Assembly (NCBI RefSeq): GCF_019670005.1 | Contig: NZ_AP019783.1 | Span: forward strand, 4,428,150-4,492,149 | Source: Methylomagnum ishizawai | Lineage (GTDB): Bacteria > Pseudomonadota > Gammaproteobacteria > Methylococcales > Methylococcaceae | Reading direction: 5' to 3' | Length of the DNA stretch: 64,000 nt | Part shown: piece after piece, positions 1 to 8,869 of the stretch | Layout: the number at the start of each line of letters is the position of its first letter | Numbering within the stretch: the first letter of the stretch is position 1 | Notes under the pieces: model-generated | What the model was told of the DNA's origin: nothing | Seen by the model: only the letters and a program-made list of their open reading frames with translations | Database searches by the model: none | Made by a program: the position numbers and the translations under genes

Positions 1-40
1 AGAACAACCCAAGCGCGGTCAGCGTATTCCTGAGCTTCAT
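1..40 (-). CDS. N-terminus of an unknown, probably exported protein (cut by window edge)
   Basis: An ATG at 38-40 on the minus strand opens a frame that runs off the window after 13 codons (MKLRNTLTALGLF). A basic start followed by a hydrophobic run looks like the beginning of a signal peptide. A GGAG ribosome site lies about 10 bases upstream. Too little is visible to name a family. Confidence 0.45.
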   Translation of the reverse strand, partial: MKLRNTLTALGLF

Positions 41-45
41 TGGAT

Positions 46-135
46 TCACTCCGCGATCTTGGTGGGCTTGGGTTTGCGTTTGGGTTTACCTTTGCTTTCC
101 TTTCTCGGACTGTTGCCCTTCATCTGCGCGTTCAT
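46..135 (-). CDS. Possible 29-residue lysine/proline-rich basic peptide
   Basis: A short frame with its own AGGA ribosome site about 10 bases before the ATG. The product is extremely basic, with alternating K-P and R-K-P steps in its second half (a KPKRKPKP core) and no hydrophobic segment. It ends 5 bases before the start of the next minus-strand gene, so it could be a leader peptide or a small nucleic-acid-binding peptide. Low-complexity composition means it may also be a chance frame. I do not recognise a family. Confidence 0.3.
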   Translation of the reverse strand: MNAQMKGNSPRKESKGKPKRKPKPTKIAE

Positions 136-288
136 GGTTCGCTTCCTGTTCGAATAGGCGAAAATCCGCCTCCACCTATCATGCGCCTAATCGTCGATGG
201 GAGAAATAGGCTTCGCGGACGGATAGCCCGCCGGGAGCCACCGCGCCCGGACGACCAGGATACCGGCCTACCGGGCTTCAGAACGGCA

Positions 289-2100
289 TTACTCTCCCAC
301 CGCCTTCCGCCGCGCCCCATACAACCGCGCATAGACCCCATTCCGGGCCATCAGCGCCTCATGGCTCCCCTCCTCCGCGATCTTGCCCTCCTCGAATACG
401 AACAGCCTATCGGCATGGCGGATGGCGCTGAGCCGGTGGGCCACGATCAAGGTGGTGCGGTGGGCCAGGAATTCGTCCAGGGCATCGTACAAGCGGGCCT
501 CGGTCACGTTGTCCACCGCCGAGGTCGCCTCGTCCAGGATCACCACCTTGGGCTCGGCCAGCACCATCCGGGCGATGGCGAGGCGCTGGCGTTGCCCGCC
601 CGACAAGCGCATCCCGGCCCGCCCCACCACGGTATCCAAGCCGGCCGGCGCGGCCTCGATGGTGTCCCGCAACTGGGCGATTTCCAAGGCCCGCCACAGC
701 GCCGCCTCGTCGGTATCGCGCCCCAGGGTGAGATTGGCCCGCACCGTGTCGTTGAACAGCACCGGGTGCTGCAACACCGTCACCACATGCTCGCGCACCA
801 CGTCCATGCCGATGCGCTCGATAGGCTCGCCGTCGTAGAAAATCCGCCCGGCGGTCGCCGGATACAGCCCGATCAAGACCTGCACCAAGGTCGATTTGCC
901 GCCGCCGCTGGCCCCGATCAGGGCGATCTTCTGCCCCGGCGCGATGTCCATGTCGATGCCCTTCAACACCTCCGCGCCGTTGGGATAGGCGAAACGCAAG
1001 CCGCGGATACGCAGGCCCACCGTGTCCTTGCCCGCGAAGGGATCGGCGAGGCGGGGATATTCCGGTTCGTGCTGCAAGCCTTGCAGGCGGTCCAGCCGTT
1101 CCAGCGCGGCCTTGGCCCCGAACAGCGCGTATTGCAAGCCCAGAATCTCCTGCACCGGCGACATCATGAACCAGAGATACCCCGACACCGCCATCATCTG
1201 CCCGACCGTCAGGTCCGAATACACCACCATGAACAAGGCCAACCCCCGGAACAGGTCGAATCCGGCCTGGAACACCAGGAAGCTCAAACGGCTGGCGACA
1301 TCGCTCTTCCAGACATAGGCGGCGGAGGTTTCCCGCACCGTGCGGGCGGCGGCGATCAAGCGTTCCAGGTAGTGATGTTCGCGGTTGCTGGCGCGGATTT
1401 GGTGGATGGCGTCGAGGGTTTCGGTGAGGGCCGATTGGAACACGCCGATGGCCTCGTTCTCCTCGCGCTTGAGGCGCTTGACCCGCTTGCCCATGGCCTG
1501 GGCGAAGAAGATCACCACCGGATTCAACAGCAGGATGAACAAGGCCAGTTGCCAATGCATCCACACCAGCACGGTGGCGGTGCCGCACAAGGCCAGTACC
1601 GCCACCACGAAGCGCGAAATCACCCCGCCGACGAAGTTGTCGAGGGTGTCGAGGTCGGTGACGAGATGGGTGACCACCGCGCCGCTGCCGAGGGTCTCGT
1701 ATTCGGCCATGGAGATGCGCCGCAACCGGCCTATCAGGCGATAGCGGATGCGGAACACGATGTCCTTGCCGATGAGGCTGAATTGGCGCGATTGCACCAC
1801 GTTGAACAGGGTCGCGACCAGCCGCAGCAGCAAGGTCGCGACCAGGAGGACGGTGATATAGAGGACCGGGCCGTGCCATTCCTCCGGGAACAGCCGGTCC
1901 ATCCAATAGACGCAGGGGCCGGGCTTGCCGAGCAAGACCTCGTCCACCAGCAAGGGCATGAGCAAGGGCACCGGCACCGCCGCCGAGGCCGCGCCGATGG
2001 CGACCCCATTGGCGAAGATCAAACCGCGCCTATGCTCCTTGACCACGCCCCGGATATAGGCCCAATCCAGGGGTTCGGCATCGCCGCGCCGGGCTGTCAT
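289..2100 (-). CDS. ABC exporter, fused permease and ATPase (MsbA/lipid-export type)
   Basis: A 603-residue half-transporter of the type I ABC exporter family, expected in the inner membrane as a homodimer. The N-terminal half (about residues 25-330) holds the transmembrane helices. The C-terminal ATPase shows Walker A (GASGGGKST, about residue 395), the signature LSGGQRQRLAIAR and Walker B VVILDEATSAVD. Length matches MsbA-type proteins (about 580-600). The substrate cannot be read from sequence. Its position downstream of a polysaccharide co-polymerase and a phosphopantetheinyl transferase on the same strand suggests export of an envelope lipid, glycan or secondary metabolite; that is inference. 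Confidence 0.9.
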   Translation of the reverse strand: MTARRGDAEPLDWAYIRGVVKEHRRGLIFANGVAIGAASAAVPVPLLMPLLVDEVLLGKPGPCVYWMDRLFPEEWHGPVLYITVLLVATLLLRLVATLFNVVQSRQFSLIGKDIVFRIRYRLIGRLRRISMAEYETLGSGAVVTHLVTDLDTLDNFVGGVISRFVVAVLALCGTATVLVWMHWQLALFILLLNPVVIFFAQAMGKRVKRLKREENEAIGVFQSALTETLDAIHQIRASNREHHYLERLIAAARTVRETSAAYVWKSDVASRLSFLVFQAGFDLFRGLALFMVVYSDLTVGQMMAVSGYLWFMMSPVQEILGLQYALFGAKAALERLDRLQGLQHEPEYPRLADPFAGKDTVGLRIRGLRFAYPNGAEVLKGIDMDIAPGQKIALIGASGGGKSTLVQVLIGLYPATAGRIFYDGEPIERIGMDVVREHVVTVLQHPVLFNDTVRANLTLGRDTDEAALWRALEIAQLRDTIEAAPAGLDTVVGRAGMRLSGGQRQRLAIARMVLAEPKVVILDEATSAVDNVTEARLYDALDEFLAHRTTLIVAHRLSAIRHADRLFVFEEGKIAEEGSHEALMARNGVYARLYGARRKAVGE

Positions 2101-2205
2101 CGCTATTCATGCTCCTGTGCAAAACGTGACCCGCAGGCCGGAACCCGCGAGTACCCAAACCGGGCTAACCCGCGGAATCCCATGGACGTGGGCGGTCCCG
2201 GCATC

Positions 2206-4164
2206 TCAATCCAACAAGGCGGGATAGACCAGGGGCACGGCATCGGCCCGCAGCCCCTGCCCCGGCGGCGAATAACGGGCATAGGCCGCCGCCGATTTCA
2301 GCGGCAGCTTGCCCACCACCTTTTCCAGGTCGGCCAAGCGGATGCCCTGCCGCACCAAGTACACGATATAGGTATGCCGCAACACCTGGGCGTCCACGGT
2401 CTCGGGCGAAGGCAATCCCGCGTCCGCCGCCGCGAAGGCGATATGCGCCGCCAAATCCTCCGGGTCGGGCGGCGTCTCGGCAAACCACGCCGGACGGCCC
2501 TGGGTTTCCAGGAACGCGGCCCCGAGGCACGGGGCCAGGGGCAGTTCACGCGGCGCGGCCCCGCCGAGCTTGAGCCGCCCACCCGCCAGGTCCACGGCGT
2601 CCGGTCCCAGCGCGGCGGCTTCTTCCAAGCCCACGCCCGAGAGCAACAGCCCCAACAATTGCCGCGCCCCGGTATCGGCGGCCTCGAACAACAAAGCCAC
2701 CTCGGCCAGTTCCAACTCCCGCGGGAACGGGCTTTCCAGCGCCAGAGTGCGCTCGGCCTCGGCCCGGCCCAAGGCCGGCGCGGGCGGCGGGCCTTGGCGT
2801 TGCAGCATCAGATTCTCGGGCACCGAATACACGTTGATATTCGGCATCGTCAGCGGGGCGGCGGCGGCGGGTTTCTCGCGGCGGGTCAAAAAGTCGTAGA
2901 TCAACAGCACCAGCAACGCCGTCCCCAAACTCCCGCCCAGGGCGATGGCGCTGTCCCGCGCATAATCCGGCCACAAGGGTTTGACCGGCGTATAGGCCCG
3001 CTCCACCACCTGATAGCGCGGCAGCCGGTCGGTGGGCTTGGCCTCGACCTGGGCCAGCCGGGCCTGGGTGTCGCGATAGACTTCCTCCAGGCGCTTGACC
3101 TCCTCTTCCAAGGCCGCCTGCTCGGCGAAGCGGGCGGTGAATTCGCTCACGTCCGCCTTATGCTCCTCGATCTGCTTGCGGATGGCCCGCACCGACTGCG
3201 CCGCCGAGGCGTAGGCTTGCTTGGCCTCGCTCAAAGCCTCGTCGCGGCCCTTGTCGATCATCTTGCGGATATCGGCCTCGGCCTGGGCCAACTGCTCCGG
3301 GATGACCTTGAGGTTGGCCTGCATCTTGATGTATTGCGGGGTGTATTTGCGCTCCAAGTCCTTGACCTGTTCGCGCAGGAGGTGGGCGCTGAACTGCAAT
3401 TGCGCCAGCCCGGCCTCGTCGCGCGGCGGCACCACCGGGTCGCCCTTGGCGATGGCGGCCTGCACGGCGTCGAGCTTGGCCTGGGTCTGGACTTCCTCGT
3501 CGCTGGCTTTGTTGAGGGCGGCGGTCAGGCCGTTGAGGCGGGCGATGGCTTGGTTCTCGGCGTCGTTCTTGGACAGGATGCCGTGCTTGGCGCGGAACTG
3601 GTCCAGTTGGCGGTGCTTGGCCGCGATCTGGTCGGCGAGGCGCCGGGCCTCCTCGTCCAGCACCGAGGAGGTCTGGGTCTTCTGTTCGCGCACGGCCCGC
3701 TCGCGGAACTCGCCATAGGCCTCGATCCAAGCGTTGACAAGGGGCGCCAGCACCTCGGCCCGCGGCCCCTGGGCGCTGAGCCGCAGCACGTTGGTATCGG
3801 CCACCGGATCGACCTCCAGCATCCCGCGCGCTTCGTCCAGGGTGGGTTTGAGATCGGGCGCGGCTTGGCGCAGGCGCTCCAACGCCGCCTGCAACAGGGA
3901 AACATCCAGCAAGGTTTGGCGCTGCACGGCGATTTGCTGGACATCGATCTTGGAGGTTTCGTCGATGGCGGTGGGCGCGACGGTCAGCACCGAGGCGGTG
4001 CTTTGGTACACCGGCTCCCGCGACCAGACATAGCCCAGGCTGGCCGCGAGCGAAACCACGAACACGCCGCCGAACAGCCAGGGGCGGCGGCGATTGGGTG
4101 GCGGGGACGGTTCGATCAAAGGCGGGTTGGGGAAGAATTCGATATTGGGGGGTGAGGCTGGCAT
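2206..4164 (-). CDS. Wzz/GumC-like polysaccharide co-polymerase with recombinase-like C-terminal domain
   Basis: A 652-residue inner-membrane protein. A proline-rich cytoplasmic N-terminus is followed by a first transmembrane helix (about 28-47), a Wzz-type periplasmic region with long coiled coils (about 150-390, with many REQ/EEE/KRLEEVYRD heptads) and a second helix (404-426). This is the usual layout of chain-length determinants. In place of the usual tyrosine kinase or short tail, residues about 480-645 resemble a tyrosine recombinase catalytic domain: an LLLSGVGLEEAAAL segment, then VLRHTYIVYLVRQG and AAAYARYSP, with R596/H597 and Y631 in the expected order. The first catalytic Arg is Gly512, the HxxR His is Gln and LGH is VGK, so the domain is probably inactive. 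AGGA ribosome site precedes the ATG. Confidence 0.8.
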   Translation of the reverse strand: MPASPPNIEFFPNPPLIEPSPPPNRRRPWLFGGVFVVSLAASLGYVWSREPVYQSTASVLTVAPTAIDETSKIDVQQIAVQRQTLLDVSLLQAALERLRQAAPDLKPTLDEARGMLEVDPVADTNVLRLSAQGPRAEVLAPLVNAWIEAYGEFRERAVREQKTQTSSVLDEEARRLADQIAAKHRQLDQFRAKHGILSKNDAENQAIARLNGLTAALNKASDEEVQTQAKLDAVQAAIAKGDPVVPPRDEAGLAQLQFSAHLLREQVKDLERKYTPQYIKMQANLKVIPEQLAQAEADIRKMIDKGRDEALSEAKQAYASAAQSVRAIRKQIEEHKADVSEFTARFAEQAALEEEVKRLEEVYRDTQARLAQVEAKPTDRLPRYQVVERAYTPVKPLWPDYARDSAIALGGSLGTALLVLLIYDFLTRREKPAAAAPLTMPNINVYSVPENLMLQRQGPPPAPALGRAEAERTLALESPFPRELELAEVALLFEAADTGARQLLGLLLSGVGLEEAAALGPDAVDLAGGRLKLGGAAPRELPLAPCLGAAFLETQGRPAWFAETPPDPEDLAAHIAFAAADAGLPSPETVDAQVLRHTYIVYLVRQGIRLADLEKVVGKLPLKSAAAYARYSPPGQGLRADAVPLVYPALLD

Positions 4165-4227
4165 GGAGATTCCTGGGCAGCGATGGGGTGGGATTCCGGG
4201 ATTACCTTACCCGGCCTGGAACGCAGC

Positions 4228-4947
4228 TTACAAGCCGAACCCCGGCCCATCCACCGCGCAGTCGAAAAACCCGATAGTCCGCTCCGGCCCGCGATAGGCC
4301 AGGGCCATGCGGTAGCCGGTGGCTTCCCAGGTTTTAAGCCGCCAATCCCAGGCCGGGCCGTATTCCGCCGGGACGGCCCCGTAGCGGTCCAAGGCCGGAT
4401 CGACCGCCACCTGGGCCAGCCCCAAGGCCAGGCCGCGGCCCGTGGCCTTGACGAACGCCTCCTTGCACACCCACAGCCGGGTGAAGGCGGCAAGCCGGAT
4501 TTCCGGGGCGAGGCCCTGCCACACCGCCAATTCGGCGGGGGCCAGACAAGCCGCCGCCAAGCGCTCCAAATCGCGGTGCGGGCGCTCGGCCTCGATATCC
4601 ACGCCCAAGGCCAGGTCGCGGGCGAAGGCCAGCACGGCGGCCCCATGGGTATGCGAGACATTGAACACCAAGCCCCGATCCTCCGCGCTCCCGGCCAAGC
4701 GGGGCTTGCCGTGGGAACCCTGCTCGAATTCGATATCCAACGGCCCACACCCCAGATAAGCCCCCAGCAACACCCGCAGATGGGCGCGGGTCCAGACGAA
4801 GGCGGCGCGGCCCCCGGGCGAGCGCAGCCGGGCGGCGCGGTCGCGCTCGTCGGGGGCGAGGCAGGCTTCGGGCTCGGCAGCCAGGCGGGAAGCGGTGGTG
4901 AAATCGTGCCGCCAGATATGGAGGCTGGTACAGTCCGATATGGGCAT
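4228..4947 (-). CDS. 4'-phosphopantetheinyl transferase, Sfp type
   Basis: A 239-residue enzyme that moves the phosphopantetheine arm of CoA onto acyl/peptidyl carrier proteins. Family motifs are visible: FNVSHT (N-x-S-H), LGVDIE (the Mg-binding G-V-D-x-E) and WVCKEAFVKATG (W-x-x-KEA-x-x-K). The ATG at 4945-4947 is chosen because it has a GGAA site upstream and gives the usual family length; the frame stays open further upstream but without family-like sequence. It lies 63 bases ahead of the Wzz-like gene on the same strand. Sfp-type enzymes usually serve polyketide/peptide synthases or fatty-acid-like pathways; no such synthase is in the window. Confidence 0.88.
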   Translation of the reverse strand: MPISDCTSLHIWRHDFTTASRLAAEPEACLAPDERDRAARLRSPGGRAAFVWTRAHLRVLLGAYLGCGPLDIEFEQGSHGKPRLAGSAEDRGLVFNVSHTHGAAVLAFARDLALGVDIEAERPHRDLERLAAACLAPAELAVWQGLAPEIRLAAFTRLWVCKEAFVKATGRGLALGLAQVAVDPALDRYGAVPAEYGPAWDWRLKTWEATGYRMALAYRGPERTIGFFDCAVDGPGFGL

Positions 4948-5188
4948 GGAAATTCCAAGTGTCGCCGCAAAACCGTTTTTGTTAGTCTCTGGGGGTCCAA
5001 AGTTTGCCTTGAAGCTCATGCGCGACCAGGCCAAGCCCCGGACGCCAAAGCCCGCCATATTCTGGTATTTCTTACAACCCAGGGCGGCATTGGGATAACC
5101 AGTTGATTCATATACGCTGGAATGGTTTCTGCTTGATGATGCGAACCCCTTCCCCCCGCCCCAACAACACGCACCAAGGATTATAGCG

Positions 5189-5914
5189 ATGCCGCAATCC
5201 ACCAAACCCATACCCAGCCCCCGCTACGGCGACAAGATCGCCCTCGCCGCCGGCTCCCTCGCCCTGCTCCCCGCCGGGGCGGAAGCCGGCGTCATTTATT
5301 CCAACACCCCCATCAGTTCGCCCGGGCCCTCTGCATCAACCCCCGTCTTCTGGGATGTGGATAGCGCGAGCGGCAACGGCGATGAATTCGGGCTTTCGTT
5401 TTCCAGTGGTTGTGGTTGCTTACGATCCGGGCTCGTCATCTTCAGCTCGGGACTGAACGGCAGCGGCTTCGTGGCGCAAACGGGACCGGGCAACCCATTC
5501 GGGATCGCGAACCTGCCGCTAGGTTTCAAGGTCGGCAACAGCTTGGCATCGGGTTATGCGGGCGGCTTTGGGGCCACCTATCGCTTTATAACGAGTTCCG
5601 GGAACCTGGGGAGCGCTCCCCAAGGCTTCGCCGCGGACGTGCCGGGCTATTTCGGCTTCAGCTTCACCGATGGGATCGATTATTTCTATGGCTGGGCCGA
5701 AATGACCATCTCCCTATCCAGCCAAGAGTTCACCATCAGCCAGTGGGCCTACAACGACACCCCCTACGCCGCCATCTGCGTGGGCGAAACCAGCGGGCCG
5801 GGCGGTGTCGGTTGCGCCGCCGCCGTCCCCGAACCCGGCACGCCATCGCTGGCCTTGCTGGGCGCGGGCGCGGGCGGGCTCCGGGCTTGGCGCAGGCGCA
5901 GGCAGGCGGCCTAA
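5189..5914 (+). CDS. PEP-CTERM exported protein
   Basis: A 241-residue secreted protein. The N-terminus carries a signal-like alanine-rich stretch (LAAGSLALLPAGAEA), the middle is a serine/glycine/phenylalanine-rich beta-type domain, and the C-terminus is a textbook PEP-CTERM sorting tail: VPEPGTPSLALLGAGAGG followed by an arginine cluster. Such proteins are recognised by exosortase (EpsH/XrtA-type) in organisms that make exopolysaccharide. No exosortase lies in the window. The 241 bases upstream (4948-5188) contain no gene and no promoter I can name. AGGA precedes the ATG. Likely cell-surface or matrix protein; exact role unknown. Confidence 0.85.
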   Translation: MPQSTKPIPSPRYGDKIALAAGSLALLPAGAEAGVIYSNTPISSPGPSASTPVFWDVDSASGNGDEFGLSFSSGCGCLRSGLVIFSSGLNGSGFVAQTGPGNPFGIANLPLGFKVGNSLASGYAGGFGATYRFITSSGNLGSAPQGFAADVPGYFGFSFTDGIDYFYGWAEMTISLSSQEFTISQWAYNDTPYAAICVGETSGPGGVGCAAAVPEPGTPSLALLGAGAGGLRAWRRRRQAA

Positions 5915-5963
5915 TCCCCGGCTCGGCGCGGACCGGGCCGGTCCTTTCCACCGGGTTCCCCCC

Positions 5964-8762
5964 ATGGCCAAGAAAATCCTCCTCCTCGGCTGGGACGCCG
6001 CCGATTGGAAAGTCATCACCCCCCTGCTGGACACGGGCCAGATGCCCAACCTGGAAAAAATCGTCGGCCAGGGCGTGATGGGCAACCTCTCCACCCTGTA
6101 CCCGGTCCTCTCGCCCATGCTGTGGACTTCCATCGCCACCGGCAAACGCGCCCACAAACACGGCATCCACGGCTTTTCCGAGCCGGACCCCCAAACCGGC
6201 GGCGTGCGCCCCATCACCAACCTGGGACGGAAAACCAAGGCGCTGTGGAACATCCTCCAACAGAACGGCCTGCGCTCCAACGTGGTGGGCTGGTGGCCCT
6301 CGCATCCGGCGGAGCCGATCTCGGGCGCCATGGTCTCCAACCACTTCCAACAGGCCACCGCGCCCCTGGGCCAAGCCTGGCCGCTGCGGCCCGGCACCGT
6401 CCATCCGCCGCGCCTCGCCGAGGCCCTGGCCGAATTCCGCATCCATCCACAGGAACTGGACGGCGACATGCTGCGGCTGTTCGTGCCCAAGGCCGCCGGG
6501 ATCGACCAGCGCCAGGACCAGCGGCTCTACGCCATCGCCAAGATCATCGCCGAGAACGCCGGCATCCACGCCGCCGCCACCGCCCTCATGCAATTGGAGC
6601 CTTGGGATTTCATGGCGGTGTATTTCGACGGCATCGACCATTTCTGCCACGGCTTCATGAAATACCACCCGCCCCGGCCGCACTGGATTTCCGAGGAGGA
6701 TTTCGAGCTATACCAGGACGTGGTGAACAGCGGCTACCGCTTCCACGACCTGATGCTGGGCACCTATCTGCAACTGGCCGGGGACGATACCACCGTCATC
6801 ATCGTCTCCGACCACGGTTTCCACCCCGACCACCTGCGCCCCCAGGAACTCCCCAACGAACCGGCCGGACCCGCCGACGAACACCGCCATTTCGGCGTCA
6901 TCGCCATGCGGGGGCCGGATTTGAAGCGGGACGAACTGCTGTTCGGGGCCAGTCTGTTGGACGTGACCCCGACCATCCTGGCCTTGTACGGCCTGCCGCT
7001 GGGCCGCGATATGGACGGCAAGCCGCTTTTGAACGCCTTCGCGGAACCGCCCGCGGTCGATTACCTCCCCAGTTGGGACGAAGTGCCGGGCGAGGCCGGG
7101 CTGCACCCCGCCGGGATGCAAGCCGATCCGGTAGACCAGGCCGAGGCGCTCAAGCAACTGGTGGAATTGGGTTATATCGACCCACCCGCCGCGGACCTGG
7201 AACAAGCCGCCGCCCACACGGTGAAGGAGTTGCGCTACAACCTGGCGCGGGACTACCAGGACAGCCAACACCTGCCCGAGGCCATGGCCCTCTACGCCGA
7301 ATTGTGGGCGCAATGGCCGGACGAGGGCCGGTTCGGCGTGCATATGCTGGAATGCCAGCTACGGCTGGACCGGCCCGCCGCGGCCCGCGAGACCCTGGAA
7401 CGCCTGCAACGGGAGAAGGAACGCTATGCCCAGGCGGCGGCGGCGGAATTGCAGCAGCTCAACGAAGAATGGCAAGACAAGCGGCCGGAAGACCTCACCG
7501 AACACGAACAGCGCAAGTTGAACCAACTCCGCAAAAAAGCCGGGGTGAACCGCCACACCTTCGCCTTCCTGCACGGGCGGGTGCTGGCGGCGGAAGGCCG
7601 GCCCGAACAAGCCCTGGCGGCCTTCGCCCAGGCGATGGCGGTGCAGGTCCACCACCGCCCCAGCCTGTTCCAGCACCAGGCCGAAGCCTTGATGGCCCTG
7701 CGGCGCTGGGGCGAGGCCGAGGCCAAGCTGCGGGAGGTCCTCGCCATCGACCCCACCGACGCCCAGGCCCCACTGGGACTCTGTCGGGTCCATCTGGCAC
7801 TGAAGCGCCCGCAAGCGGCGCTGGATTCGGCCCTGGCCGCCATCGGGCTGATCTACCACAACCCCCTGGCCCACTGCTTGTGCGCCATCGCGCTGCGCCG
7901 CCTGGGCCGCCCGGACGAAGCCATCGCGGCACTCAACACCGCCCTGGCCCAAAATCCGGTCTTCCCCGCCGCCCACCGCCTGCTGGCCGGGCTCTACCGG
8001 CACCGCGGACAACTGGACCGGGCCTCGGAACACCGGGCGCTGGCCCGCGCCTCAAGGCAGCGCATCGCCGCCTTCCGGACCGGGCAGGGCTTGCCGGAAG
8101 ACGCCGATGTGAAGCTGGACCTGGACCTCTTGAAATCCGCCTCGGTGGCGACGCTCTCCACCCCCGGCCCCCTGCCCGCGCTGGACGGCGAAATCGTGGT
8201 GGTGTCGGGACTGCCGCGCTCGGGCACCTCGATGATGATGCAGATGTTGGCGGCGGGCGGGCTCCGCCTCCTCACCGACGGCGAACGCGCCGCCGATGCG
8301 AACAACCCGCGCGGCTACCTGGAATTGGCAGCGGTGAAACGGCTGGGCCGGGACGCCGATACCTCCTGGCTGGACGGGGCCGGCGGCCAAGCGGTGAAGA
8401 TCGTCGCGCCCCTGCTGCCCAGCCTGCCCCTGGGCCACAGCTACCGCATCGTGTTCATGGAGCGGCCCCTCAAGGAAATCGTGGCCTCGCAGGCGGCGAT
8501 GCTGGCGGACCTGGGCAAAACCGGCGGCAAGCTTTCGGAACGGGCCTTGGCGGCGGCCTATCTCAAACAGATGGACTCCGTGCGGGCGGTGCTGGCGGCG
8601 CGCCCGGAGCGGGTCCGGGTGTTGGCGGTGGATTACCGGACCGTCCTGGCCGAGCCCGCCGCCACCGCCGCCCTGGTCAACCGCTTCCTGGGCGGGACGC
8701 TGGACGAAGCGGCCATGGCCGGGGCGGTCGATCCCGGCCTGCGCCGACAGCGGCTCGCCTGA
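5964..8762 (+). CDS. Alkaline phosphatase superfamily-TPR-sulfotransferase fusion protein
   Basis: A 932-residue multidomain protein starting at MAKKILLLGWDAADW. Residues about 3-360 resemble the type I phosphodiesterase/nucleotide pyrophosphatase branch of the alkaline phosphatase superfamily (metal-site Asp in GWDAADW, later VSDHGFHPDH). Residues about 430-720 are tetratricopeptide repeats (motifs such as GRPEQALAAFAQAMAV and GRPDEAIAALNTALAQNP). From about 745 a P-loop VSGLPRSGTS begins a sulfotransferase-like domain. A plausible job is processing or sulfating a surface glycan or lipid. It follows the PEP-CTERM gene by 49 bases and may be co-transcribed. An in-frame upstream extension exists, but its sequence is low-complexity and overlaps the previous gene. 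Confidence 0.82.
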   Translation: MAKKILLLGWDAADWKVITPLLDTGQMPNLEKIVGQGVMGNLSTLYPVLSPMLWTSIATGKRAHKHGIHGFSEPDPQTGGVRPITNLGRKTKALWNILQQNGLRSNVVGWWPSHPAEPISGAMVSNHFQQATAPLGQAWPLRPGTVHPPRLAEALAEFRIHPQELDGDMLRLFVPKAAGIDQRQDQRLYAIAKIIAENAGIHAAATALMQLEPWDFMAVYFDGIDHFCHGFMKYHPPRPHWISEEDFELYQDVVNSGYRFHDLMLGTYLQLAGDDTTVIIVSDHGFHPDHLRPQELPNEPAGPADEHRHFGVIAMRGPDLKRDELLFGASLLDVTPTILALYGLPLGRDMDGKPLLNAFAEPPAVDYLPSWDEVPGEAGLHPAGMQADPVDQAEALKQLVELGYIDPPAADLEQAAAHTVKELRYNLARDYQDSQHLPEAMALYAELWAQWPDEGRFGVHMLECQLRLDRPAAARETLERLQREKERYAQAAAAELQQLNEEWQDKRPEDLTEHEQRKLNQLRKKAGVNRHTFAFLHGRVLAAEGRPEQALAAFAQAMAVQVHHRPSLFQHQAEALMALRRWGEAEAKLREVLAIDPTDAQAPLGLCRVHLALKRPQAALDSALAAIGLIYHNPLAHCLCAIALRRLGRPDEAIAALNTALAQNPVFPAAHRLLAGLYRHRGQLDRASEHRALARASRQRIAAFRTGQGLPEDADVKLDLDLLKSASVATLSTPGPLPALDGEIVVVSGLPRSGTSMMMQMLAAGGLRLLTDGERAADANNPRGYLELAAVKRLGRDADTSWLDGAGGQAVKIVAPLLPSLPLGHSYRIVFMERPLKEIVASQAAMLADLGKTGGKLSERALAAAYLKQMDSVRAVLAARPERVRVLAVDYRTVLAEPAATAALVNRFLGGTLDEAAMAGAVDPGLRRQRLA

Positions 8763-8812
8763 CCCGCGACGCGGGCCGTCCACGGCCTGGGGAAAACCAG
8801 GAAAAATTCCGC

Positions 8813-8861
8813 TTGACGTTTAAACAGCTGTTTAATACGCTAGATTCAAACAACTGTTTAA
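8813..8861 (+). promoter_or_regulatory. TetR-type promoter with two palindromic operators
   Basis: TTGACG (8813-8818) and TACGCT (8836-8841) are spaced 17 bases apart, a good sigma-70 pair. Between them sits a perfect 16-bp palindrome TTAAACAGCTGTTTAA (8820-8835). A near-copy TCAAACAACTGTTTAA (8846-8861) lies just downstream, ending 8 bases before the regulator's ATG. Placement is ideal for repression by the TetR protein encoded next. Confidence 0.75.
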
Positions 8862-8869
8862 ACACCCCG

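Noticed and set aside
40-4155. A 1371-codon open frame on the plus strand
   Set aside because: It is antisense to the ABC exporter and the Wzz-like gene; composition is low-complexity (H/Q/G/R), as expected from high-GC antisense frames, with no family motif.
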